This document shows, one piece after another, positions 1 to 5,702 of a stretch of 5,720 nt of DNA. The notes under the pieces were generated by a model. That model searched no databases, was not told where the DNA came from, and saw nothing but the letters and a program-made list of their open reading frames with translations. How positions within the stretch are numbered: position 1 is the stretch's first letter; each line of letters starts with the position of its first letter. Position numbers and translations under genes: made by a program. Origin of the DNA: Methanobacterium sp. UBA176 (lineage in GTDB: Archaea > Methanobacteriota > Methanobacteria > Methanobacteriales > Methanobacteriaceae). Location of the stretch: assembly GCA_002505765.1 (NCBI GenBank), contig DAVZ01000034.1, positions 1 through 5,720 of the forward strand, read 5' to 3'.

Positions 1-72
1 TATCAAATGAATCAACTAACAGCGAAAATTACTGTGTTTTAGCCTGTTTAATGCTTATCAATGGCTATCAAT

Positions 73-102
73 GTAGTAACTACTCACCTCCACATGATAT
101 AC
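73..102 (+). promoter_or_regulatory. Candidate mgtE promoter with upstream palindrome
   Basis: A perfect 11-nt palindrome GTAGTAACTAC lies at 73-83, and a TATA-like stretch TGATATAC at 95-102. If this is the TATA box, transcription would start near 124-128 and leave a leader of roughly 25 nt before the mgtE start. The palindrome sits 11-12 nt upstream of the box, where a regulator could affect TBP/TFB binding. The near-duplicate TATCAATG at 57-64 and 66-73 lies just upstream. The TATA match is imperfect and no factor-B element is clear, so this is a weak call. Confidence 0.3.
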
Positions 103-140
103 AGTGTCCTGAAAAAAAAGATTACCAGCTAAAAAGACAA

Positions 141-146
141 GGAGGT
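141..146 (+). promoter_or_regulatory. Ribosome binding site of mgtE
   Basis: GGAGGT lies 4 nt before the ATG at 151 and 7 nt before a second in-frame ATG at 154. The second spacing is the more usual one, so translation may begin at either methionine. The proteins would differ by one residue. Confidence 0.8.
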
Positions 147-150
147 CAGA

Positions 151-1494
151 ATGATGCATACTCCAGAAGAAAATGCCAAGATAATTAGAAGCTACATTTT
201 CCATAATGAGAAGGATAAATTAGCACAATTTGCAGAGGATAATCACCCTGCCGACCTGGCTGATGCCATCAGTGATCTTCCAAGAAAAGAGAGGATCAGC
301 TTTTTTTCTATTATCAGTCCCGAGAAAGCTGCTCTTATCTTGCCAGAGATAGAGCCAGTATTAAGAAAGGAGCTGTTTGAAGAGATAGAAGAAACGTTCC
401 TCTCCCGCATCTTAGAGAAGATGTATGCTCATGATGCAGCCAATATCTTAGAAAAACTTCCCGAGAAGTGGACGCAGCAGTTACTTGACTTCATGAAGCA
501 TGAGGAGGCTGAGAACGTTGCTAAACTGTTAGGATACAAGGAAAATACTGCAGGAAGAATAATGACCCTTGATTTCTTCCACCTTCCTTCAAAGATGAGT
601 GTTGGTGAAGCAATAGAGGAACTGCGGAAAACAGATATTCATCACATTTCATATATATACATTGTTGATGACAGTTATCTTATCGGGGTTCTTTCACTTA
701 GAGCCTTGATTGCTGCTACCCCAGACACCAGGCTATACGCAATTGCCAATAAGGACATTGTGCGTGTAACAGTTGACGTTGATCAGGAAGAGGTGGCAAA
801 TTTAGTGAGGAAGTATAACCTTCGGGCAATCCCCGTTGTTTTGAGAACAAACAAGCTGGTTGGAATAGTGACTCTTGATGATATACTGGACATTGTTAGT
901 GAAGAAGCCAGCGAAGACATCTACTATATGGCAGGGGTGGGGGGTGTAAATGAAGATGAATTACTTCATCACTCTATTCCTAATGCTGTCCATTTGCGAT
1001 TACCAATCCTCATTATCTGCCTTATAGGGGGAACTGTTGCCGCTGGAATAATTGGAGTATTTGAAGACACTTTAGCCGCTTTAGTCATACTCGCCGCTTT
1101 TATACCTGTAATTATGGATATGGGGGGGAATGTAGGAACACAGTCTTCAACAATTGTTACCAGAGGATTAGCTACTGGGAGTGTTGACATAAGGGCTGTA
1201 TGGAGTCTTCTGTGGCGAGAGTTGCGTATAGGGGTATTAATTGGAGCTATCAGCGGAGTTGCTGTTGGGATAATCGCTCAAATATGGAAAGGAATTCCAG
1301 ATTTGGGGATAGTGGTAGGAATTTCAATGATAGTGACAATTACTGTAGCCGCCGTTGCCGGAGCGTTTTTTCCAATTTTTTTTCAACGCATTGGAGTGGA
1401 TCCAGCGATAGCCAGTGGTCCTGTAATCACATCTGTCAAGGACATTACCGGACTTCTTATATACTTTAGCACAGCCACTTTGTTAATATTATGA
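151..1494 (+). CDS. mgtE: Magnesium transporter MgtE (CBS-domain Mg2+ channel)
   Basis: This is a cytoplasmic-membrane Mg2+ channel/transporter whose pore closes when cytosolic Mg2+ is high. The 447 residues match the usual length of about 450. A helical MgtE N domain spans roughly 1-130 (HPADLADAI at 32-40, then HEEAENVAKLLGY). A CBS pair follows, about 135-190 and 197-250, beginning near AGRIMT (134-139) and ending near TLDDILDIVSEEASED. A connecting plug-helix region precedes a five-helix membrane domain, about 283-447. The pore signature DMGGNVGTQSSTIVTRGLATG begins at 323. D431 in VKDITGLLIYF corresponds to the Mg2+-coordinating Asp432 of Thermus thermophilus MgtE. No frameshift or missing domain is visible. 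By eye its codons are richer in G and C than those of the downstream ATPase gene. It is followed by about 1 kb without a convincing gene, so it is probably monocistronic. The family call is secure; the physiological ion is inferred from the family. Confidence 0.96.
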   Translation: MMHTPEENAKIIRSYIFHNEKDKLAQFAEDNHPADLADAISDLPRKERISFFSIISPEKAALILPEIEPVLRKELFEEIEETFLSRILEKMYAHDAANILEKLPEKWTQQLLDFMKHEEAENVAKLLGYKENTAGRIMTLDFFHLPSKMSVGEAIEELRKTDIHHISYIYIVDDSYLIGVLSLRALIAATPDTRLYAIANKDIVRVTVDVDQEEVANLVRKYNLRAIPVVLRTNKLVGIVTLDDILDIVSEEASEDIYYMAGVGGVNEDELLHHSIPNAVHLRLPILIICLIGGTVAAGIIGVFEDTLAALVILAAFIPVIMDMGGNVGTQSSTIVTRGLATGSVDIRAVWSLLWRELRIGVLIGAISGVAVGIIAQIWKGIPDLGIVVGISMIVTITVAAVAGAFFPIFFQRIGVDPAIASGPVITSVKDITGLLIYFSTATLLIL

Positions 1495-1508
1495 GTCCTT
1501 TAAGGATT
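1494..1508 (+). terminator. Weak hairpin at the mgtE stop codon
   Basis: The sequence overlapping and following the stop codon can fold as a 6-bp stem (1494-1499 with 1503-1508, including one G-U pair) around a 3-nt loop. No T tract follows directly. It may help define the mRNA 3' end, but archaeal termination normally relies on T-rich runs, so support is weak. Confidence 0.2.
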
Positions 1509-1538
1509 CTAAGGGTTATATACTGACTCAATATAAAG

Positions 1539-1636
1539 TCCTAATTTGAACATTAATAGCGTTACAACGAAAAACACAGCCTCCTCATCTGCGAAGCATG
1601 CGGACTCCTAATTTGAACATTAAATAGCGTTACAAC
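1539..1636. repeat. Two-copy direct repeat with CRISPR-like dimensions
   Basis: The 30-nt unit at 1539-1568 recurs at 1606-1636 with one extra A. It reads TCCTAATTTGAACATTA, then (A)TAGCGTTACAAC. The spacer is 37 nt (1569-1605) and the identity stops sharply at both ends. The reverse complement begins GTTGTAACGC, a plausible CRISPR-repeat style, but two copies prove nothing. No cas gene or longer array is in view. The 11-mer TAAATAGCGTT recurs at 1994-2004, possibly from a third, degraded copy. A relic mini-array or a plain short duplication are both possible. Confidence 0.75.
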
Positions 1637-1671
1637 TCGGCTATATGCTACAGAAGGCATGCTAATATTAT

Positions 1672-1701
1672 GTGCAAAAGTTTTTAGACATTAATTTGCA
1701 C
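1672..1701. repeat. 7-bp perfect inverted repeat
   Basis: GTGCAAA (1672-1678) and TTTGCAC (1695-1701) are exact reverse complements separated by 16 nt. No T tract follows, so it is not an obvious terminator. It could be an operator or chance in AT-rich DNA. Confidence 0.4.
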
Positions 1702-1947
1702 CTGTTCAGGGCTCTAAAAATTATAATTTAGACTATTGGGATTTTTTGTGATTTTAATAAATTATAAGTTTAATTATAGTGAATGATAGAACTTATTTAA
1801 TCTATGTTTGATACAATCCCTGTTCATCAGCTGAATCGTTGAAAAATTATAATATCAGGGCACTTATGGAAGTTAAAAAACATTTATTAATTAATAATAA
1901 TTAAATTGCAGTAAGTATATCCAGTAAAACAAGGAGGATTTGGAAAA

Positions 1948-2045
1948 CCTAAGTTTTTAGCTTTTTTTAAAAATTTTTATGTACTTGTTTATATAAATAG
2001 CGTTTATAAAGTCGTAAACACAATTTACGCTGACTGAAACTTAGG
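1948..2045. repeat. 98-bp segment with 9-bp terminal inverted repeats (MITE-like)
   Basis: CCTAAGTTT at 1948-1956 is the exact reverse complement of AAACTTAGG at 2037-2045. Inside lie two smaller dyads: AGCGT (1999-2003) with ACGCT (2027-2031), and GTTTA (2002-2006) with TAAAC (2015-2019). The segment carries no ORF. It resembles a miniature inverted-repeat element or a foldable RNA/DNA structure. Flanking target duplication is at best AA, so mobility is not shown. Confidence 0.35.
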
Positions 2046-2320
2046 AACGAGTTAAGAAATTAGGCGGCGAATTGTTTGAAGTGAATAAGTTAATTGATTA
2101 GGAGAAATTCCGGCCACCAACCAGTCACCATCACTCTCCAAACCAGCCAAAAATATATTTCAGCACTTCAGCTACAGCCTGATAAAACTCATTAACCTCT
2201 AAAAAAACGCACAAGCGAGTGTACCAAAAAAATTAATTTAAATAGCCAAAAAACATATAAATGAGAACAAAAATTGGGCCAAAAAATGAAAAACACCACA
2301 AAAACATGTAAAGATATGAA

Positions 2321-2351
2321 AATCTAATAAGTGAATCAAATTCATTAGATT
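2321..2351. repeat. Bulged hairpin before promoter module A
   Basis: AATCTAA (2321-2327) pairs with TTAGATT (2345-2351). Inside it TGAAT (2332-2336) pairs with ATTCA (2340-2344) around the loop CAA, leaving a 4-nt bulge TAAG on one side. Together that is 12 base pairs. It directly abuts the repeated promoter module beginning near 2352. It could end an upstream transcript or be a protein site. Confidence 0.5.
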
Positions 2352-2465
2352 GATAAAACAATTAATCATTACTGACATAATATTTTAGAAAAATACTCAT
2401 TTTTTACAGAATTATTGGTAATCTTCCCAAATATTTATAAAGGATTATGAATATATCCAATTTTT
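2352..2465 (+). promoter_or_regulatory. Promoter module copy A
   Basis: This segment recurs at 5559-5672 with roughly 80-85% identity over the core by hand alignment. It contains the conserved block TAGAAAAATAC at 2385-2395, an inverted repeat TTGG-N8-CCAA at 2415-2430, and a good archaeal TATA box TTTATAAA at 2434-2441. Transcription is predicted near 2460-2466, which is where similarity to copy B ends. It would drive the short ORF at 2537 and could read on into mgtA at 2817. The existence of the repeat is observed; the promoter role is inferred from the TATA box and its position. Confidence 0.65.
2415..2430. promoter_or_regulatory. Candidate operator TTGG-N8-CCAA
   Basis: A perfect interrupted palindrome lies immediately upstream of the TATA box of module A. 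Module B has TTGG-N8-TCAA at the same place (5624-5639), one mismatch from perfect. A regulator bound here would overlap the TFB recognition region. The regulator is unknown. Confidence 0.35.
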
Positions 2466-2523
2466 ATAAAACCAAATAGAATGTGTTGAAATATAACATA
2501 ATTTACATTTTAATTTTCATAAT

Positions 2524-2529
2524 GGAGGT
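2524..2529 (+). promoter_or_regulatory. Ribosome binding site of the 33-codon ORF
   Basis: GGAGGT stands 7 nt before the ATG at 2537. This is as strong as the sites of the two transporter genes, and it is the main reason to treat the short ORF as translated. Confidence 0.65.
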
Positions 2530-2531
2530 GA

Positions 2532-2629
2532 GAAGGATGGATATGGATGATGATGACAATAGTCAGGATAGAATGGGAGTATGTATATGCAGAGTAGGCA
2601 TTAGCTCCTTCCAGGCCATATCCACCTTC
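2532..2629 (+). repeat. 14-bp inverted repeat enclosing the short ORF
   Basis: GAAGGATGGATATGG (2532-2546) pairs with CCATATCCACCTTC (2616-2629) through 14 base pairs. One base is bulged: A2537, the A of the ORF's start codon. The 69-nt loop can form further short helices, GGAG (2577-2580) with CTCC (2605-2608) and ATGC with GCAT inside it. In RNA this would occlude the start codon and the bases just before it. Confidence 0.6.
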
Positions 2630-2638
2630 CTGAATTGA
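2537..2638 (+). CDS. Short acidic leader ORF, or truncated HdrA-like 5' end
   Basis: This is a 33-residue ORF with its own promoter module and a strong ribosome binding site. It begins MDMDDDD, and residues 12-23 read RMGVCICRVGIS. There is no signal peptide or membrane segment. Two readings are open. First, the RxGVxxCxxG pattern resembles the N-terminus of heterodisulfide reductase subunit A (typically RIGVYVCHCG), with the second Cys replaced by Val; the ORF would then be the remnant 5' end of a duplicated hdrA-like gene. Second, it lies 178 nt before the Mg2+ importer gene and has an acidic start, so it may be a regulatory leader peptide analogous in logic to bacterial MgtL. Its start codon falls within a 14-bp inverted repeat. 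Translation is plausible; function is unknown. Confidence 0.5.
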   Translation: MDMDDDDNSQDRMGVCICRVGISSFQAISTFLN

Positions 2639-2665
2639 TCTGAACAATATATTGTGTTAAGATCA
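2636..2665 (+). repeat. Second stem-loop after the short ORF
   Basis: TGATCT (2636-2641, starting at the stop codon) pairs with AGATCA (2660-2665). The intervening bases contain the perfect 12-nt palindrome ACAATATATTGT (2644-2655), which extends the helix after an internal loop. No T run follows immediately. It could be an attenuator-like or 3'-end structure between the short ORF and mgtA. Confidence 0.5.
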
Positions 2666-2690
2666 TATTCTCCTTAAAACTGCTATTTTC

Positions 2691-2720
2691 GTATGCATAC
2701 TTCCCGACAGGCATTTATAC
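2691..2720 (+). promoter_or_regulatory. Candidate proximal promoter of mgtA with palindrome
   Basis: TTTATAC at 2714-2720 is an acceptable TATA box and predicts a start near 2742, giving an mgtA leader of about 75 nt. The perfect palindrome GTATGCATAC (2691-2700) lies 13 nt upstream, much as GTAGTAACTAC does before mgtE. No clear factor-B element is seen. Transcription from module A is an alternative or additional source. Confidence 0.3.
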
Positions 2721-2804
2721 TATTTTAATTGATATTTTGAGATTTATTTAGCTTTTAGCTTTATTTTAAATTAAGTGCTAAAATCATGCTATATACTTCC
2801 GATG

Positions 2805-2810
2805 GGAGGT
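2805..2810 (+). promoter_or_regulatory. Ribosome binding site that fixes the mgtA start
   Basis: GGAGGT lies exactly 6 nt before the ATG at 2817. A GTG 42 nt further upstream (2775) is in frame, but it has no such site and would place this SD inside the coding sequence, so 2817 is the better start. Confidence 0.85.
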
Positions 2811-2816
2811 TACAAA

Positions 2817-5459
2817 ATGAAGAAAACTAAAAAAAGTATTACCAATATAATTTCAACAAATTTAATTGAATTTTCTTTAATGGATATTGAAAATGCATTT
2901 AAATCATTAAATACTTCAATGGAAGGTCTTAATAAAGAAGAATCAGAGCTTAGACTTGAAAGATATGGAAAAAATGAAATTGAACACGAAAAACCATCAT
3001 CATGGTATGTACAACTGCTTAAATCATTTGTAAATCCTTTTATAGGAATATTGATTTTCATAGCCCTGCTGTCTTTCACAGTAAATGTCCTTTTGGCTGC
3101 CCCTGCAGATAGAGATTGGAAAGTCATCATAGTAGTCACAGTTATGGTATTAATTAGTGGACTGTTACGTTTTTTTCAGGAATATCGTTCCAATCAGGAG
3201 GCAGGAAAATTAAAGAAAATGGTAAAAACCACAGCAACTGTAATTCGCAGCGAAAAAGGAAAATATGAGCTTGATTTTATAGAATTAGTCCCCGGGGATA
3301 TTATTCATCTTTCTGCAGGAGATATGGTACCTGCAGATGTGAGAATAATTTCATCTAAAGATTTATTTGTAAGTCAATCTGCACTTACAGGCGAATCAGA
3401 ACCTGCAGAAAAATATGGTACAAGCAGTTTCCTGGGTGTGGAAAAAGATAAAATCAACGTACTTGAGCTTGACAACATTTGCTTTATGGGAACCAATGTG
3501 GTAAGCGGTAGCGCATTAGCATCGGTAATTTCAACTGGTAACAAAACATATTTTGGTTCAATAGCAAAGTCTCTAGCTGGAAAAAGACCCATTACAAGCT
3601 TTGAAAAGGGTGTTAATAGTGTAAGCTGGCTTTTAATTCGTTTTATGCTTGTAATGGCTCCGATCGTGTTTATTATAAACGGAGTTACAAAAAATGACTG
3701 GATTGAAGCATTACTCTTTGCAGTGTCAGTAGCTGTGGGACTTACACCTGAAATGCTTCCCATGATTGTGACTACAAACTTGGCTAAAGGTGCTGTGGCC
3801 ATGGCAAAGCGCAAAACAGTTGTAAAAAGGCTGGATAGTATACAGAATTTTGGAGCTATGGATATACTTTGCACTGACAAAACAGGTACTTTGACATTAG
3901 ACAAGATAATACTTGAATTTCATCTGGATATACATGGCAATGAAGATGACAGGATATTAAGACATGCTTATTTAAACAGCTATTACCAGACCGGGCTTAA
4001 AAGCGTGATGGATGAAGCTATCCTGAATTTTGGAGTAAAAAAGGGATTTAGTAAATTAGATGAACGTTATAGTAAAATTGATGAGATTCCCTTTGACTTT
4101 TCAAGGCGCAGAATGTCAGTAGTATTAGAAAGCAGCGATGGTAAAAGACAGCTGATTACAAAGGGTGCTGTAGAGGAAATGCTTGAAATCTGTTCTTTTG
4201 CAGAATACAAAGGTAATGTCGTGCTTTTGACTGATGAAATTCGAAATGAAGTTAAAGAGAGAGTGGAAAGGTTTAACGATGATGGTTTTAGAGTTATCGC
4301 AGTGGCCCAGAAAAATAATGTACCGGAAGAAAACATTTTCAGTATCCAGGATGAAAGTGAAATGGTGCTGATGGGATATTTAGCTTTCCTTGATCCACCC
4401 AAAAAATCAGCTCCAGAAGCAATTACAGCATTACAGGATAATGGAGTTTCTGTTAAAATTGTAACTGGGGATAATGAGCTTGTAACCAAAAATATTTGTA
4501 AGCAAGTTGGTTTACCTGTGGATAATATACTTCTTGGTCATGAAATAGAACGGATGCAAATTGAGGAACTTGCAAATGCTGCAGAAACTGCCACTATATT
4601 TGCAAAAGTTTCACCTCTGGATAAAGCTAAAATCATTAAGGCATTAAAGAGCAAAAATCATACAGTTGGTTTCATGGGTGATGGAATTAACGATGCTGCT
4701 GCACTTAGAGAATCTGATGTTGGTATTTCAGTAGATAGTGCTGTTGACATAGCTAAAGAATCTGCAGACATAATTCTGTTAGAAAAAAGCCTGATGGTAC
4801 TTGAAAAAGGAGTAATTCAAGGACGTAACACATTTGGAAATATACTCAAATATATCAAAATGACAGCCAGTTCAAACTTTGGTAATGTATTCAGTGTACT
4901 GGTTGCAAGCGCATTTCTACCATTCCTCCCCATGTTACCAATAATGTTGCTTCTACAAAATCTCCTTTATGACATATCACAAACAACCATACCATGGGAC
5001 ACCATGGATAAGAGTTACCTTATAAAACCTCGTAAATGGGATGCCAGTGATATTGGGCAGTTCATGGTTTTTATCGGGCCTATTAGCTCAATTTTCGATA
5101 TTACAACTTTTTTAGTTATGTGGTACGTATTTGCAGCTAATTCTGTAGAAGTTCAATCACTGTTCCAGTCTGGATGGTTTGTTGTAGGACTCCTGACACA
5201 GACTTTAATCGTGCACATGATAAGAACTGAAAAAATACCCTTCATCCAGAGCAGAGCCTCTGTGCCAGTGCTATTAATGACTGGAACTATTATGGTAATA
5301 GGAATTATCGTGCCTTTCACTTACGTTGGAGCTGCTATTGGAATGCAACCTCTTCCTCTTGCATATTTCCCATGGCTTATAGGTATACTTGCATCTTATT
5401 GCGCACTTACCCAAATACTAAAGACAGTATACATCCATAAATTTAAGAGGTGGTTATAG
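2817..5459 (+). CDS. mgtA: Mg2+-importing P-type ATPase (P3B, MgtA/MgtB family)
   Basis: This ATP-driven membrane pump imports Mg2+ and is normally induced when Mg2+ is scarce. The 880 residues compare with about 900 in bacterial MgtA. The cation-ATPase N-terminal region is at 20-65, M1-M2 at about 70-120, and the actuator TGES at 191-194. M3-M4 carries PEMLP (311-315), typical of this subfamily. The phosphorylation motif DKTGT has catalytic D354. The nucleotide-binding domain has FDFSRRRM (426-433) and KGA (449-451), then DPPK (526-529), TGDN (550-553) and the hinge GDGIND (621-626). Six C-terminal helices follow from about 687. LLLQNLLYDIS holds N715 and D719, at the positions of Mg2+-site residues in E. 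coli MgtA. All catalytic residues are present and the frame is intact. The start at 2817 is chosen on the GGAGGT site. The long upstream region with the short ORF and dyads suggests leader control. Mg2+ specificity is inferred from the subfamily. Confidence 0.96.
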   Translation: MKKTKKSITNIISTNLIEFSLMDIENAFKSLNTSMEGLNKEESELRLERYGKNEIEHEKPSSWYVQLLKSFVNPFIGILIFIALLSFTVNVLLAAPADRDWKVIIVVTVMVLISGLLRFFQEYRSNQEAGKLKKMVKTTATVIRSEKGKYELDFIELVPGDIIHLSAGDMVPADVRIISSKDLFVSQSALTGESEPAEKYGTSSFLGVEKDKINVLELDNICFMGTNVVSGSALASVISTGNKTYFGSIAKSLAGKRPITSFEKGVNSVSWLLIRFMLVMAPIVFIINGVTKNDWIEALLFAVSVAVGLTPEMLPMIVTTNLAKGAVAMAKRKTVVKRLDSIQNFGAMDILCTDKTGTLTLDKIILEFHLDIHGNEDDRILRHAYLNSYYQTGLKSVMDEAILNFGVKKGFSKLDERYSKIDEIPFDFSRRRMSVVLESSDGKRQLITKGAVEEMLEICSFAEYKGNVVLLTDEIRNEVKERVERFNDDGFRVIAVAQKNNVPEENIFSIQDESEMVLMGYLAFLDPPKKSAPEAITALQDNGVSVKIVTGDNELVTKNICKQVGLPVDNILLGHEIERMQIEELANAAETATIFAKVSPLDKAKIIKALKSKNHTVGFMGDGINDAAALRESDVGISVDSAVDIAKESADIILLEKSLMVLEKGVIQGRNTFGNILKYIKMTASSNFGNVFSVLVASAFLPFLPMLPIMLLLQNLLYDISQTTIPWDTMDKSYLIKPRKWDASDIGQFMVFIGPISSIFDITTFLVMWYVFAANSVEVQSLFQSGWFVVGLLTQTLIVHMIRTEKIPFIQSRASVPVLLMTGTIMVIGIIVPFTYVGAAIGMQPLPLAYFPWLIGILASYCALTQILKTVYIHKFKRWL

Positions 5460-5499
5460 TAAAAAGCTTGATCGAAGTATATTTGATATAAAAAAATCA

Positions 5500-5535
5500 T
5501 TCATTAAAAATGAAATGGCAAATTAATGCCATTTC
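5500..5535 (+). terminator. Hairpin(s) after mgtA, likely mRNA 3' end
   Basis: GAAATGGCA (5512-5520) and TGCCATTTC (5527-5535) form a perfect 9-bp stem with a 6-nt loop, 52 nt after the mgtA stop. An alternative 6-bp hairpin, TTCATT (5500-5505) with AATGAA (5509-5514), shares bases with it, so the two exclude each other. AT-rich DNA follows, but not a long pure T tract. It probably ends or protects the mgtA transcript. Confidence 0.55.
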
Positions 5536-5558
5536 TATTAAATATTTATAGATCACAA

Positions 5559-5672
5559 GATAAACAGTTAATCTAATTACTGAGCATAATATATTAGAAA
5601 AATACCCATTTTTTTTAAAAATATTGGTAATATTTTCAATATTTATATGGTGGTTATGAATATATTCAATTT
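5559..5672 (+). promoter_or_regulatory. Promoter module copy B
   Basis: This is the second copy of the module at 2352-2465. It keeps TAGAAAAATAC (5595-5605), the near-palindrome TTGG-N8-TCAA (5624-5639) and a TATA box TTTATAT (5642-5648). Transcription is expected near 5668-5674, leaving a leader of about 30 nt before the ATG at 5703. The leader downstream is unrelated to that of copy A, so conservation is confined to the promoter. Confidence 0.65.
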
Positions 5673-5702
5673 GTGAATAATAATAAAGGTGTTGGATAAA
5701 AA

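Larger units (their letters stand above)
1495..2320. other. AT-rich intergenic region without a convincing gene
   Basis: About 830 bp have no convincing gene on either strand. The stretch holds a 30/31-nt repeat pair (1539-1636), a 7-bp inverted repeat GTGCAAA/TTTGCAC (1672-1678, 1695-1701), two spaced pairs of CCTGTTCA and AAAAATTATAAT (1702-1727 and 1819-1853), an SD-like AAGGAGG at 1931-1937 with only a TTG-initiated seven-codon frame (stop included) behind it, and a 98-bp inverted-repeat-bounded segment (1948-2045). Two short open stretches, + strand 2045-2101 and - strand 2131-2232, may be eroded coding remnants. Such content is typical of a decayed or rearranged spacer. Confidence 0.7.

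Noticed and set aside
969..1190. Minus-strand open frame inside mgtE, and a + strand frame at 1200-1469
   Set aside because: Both are shadow frames of the well-supported mgtE reading, with no recognisable family or expression signals.
1866..1904. Twelve-codon ATG frame (MEVKKHLL...)
   Set aside because: No ribosome binding site, and the composition is that of AT-rich spacer.
1940..1960. TTG-initiated seven-codon frame (stop included) after AAGGAGG
   Set aside because: It is too short and starts very close to the SD; more likely a stranded ribosome binding site than a gene.
2775..2816. Upstream GTG start for mgtA adding 14 residues
   Set aside because: No ribosome binding site precedes it, and the strong GGAGGT at 2805-2810 is correctly spaced for the ATG at 2817.
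2524..2816. Known M-box Mg2+ riboswitch in the mgtA leader
   Set aside because: I cannot recognise the conserved M-box sequence or its helix arrangement, and the M-box is known from bacteria; the dyads here are of another kind.
2810..4489. Minus-strand open frames opposite mgtA
   Set aside because: They lie antisense to a complete, motif-rich ATPase and have no recognisable features.
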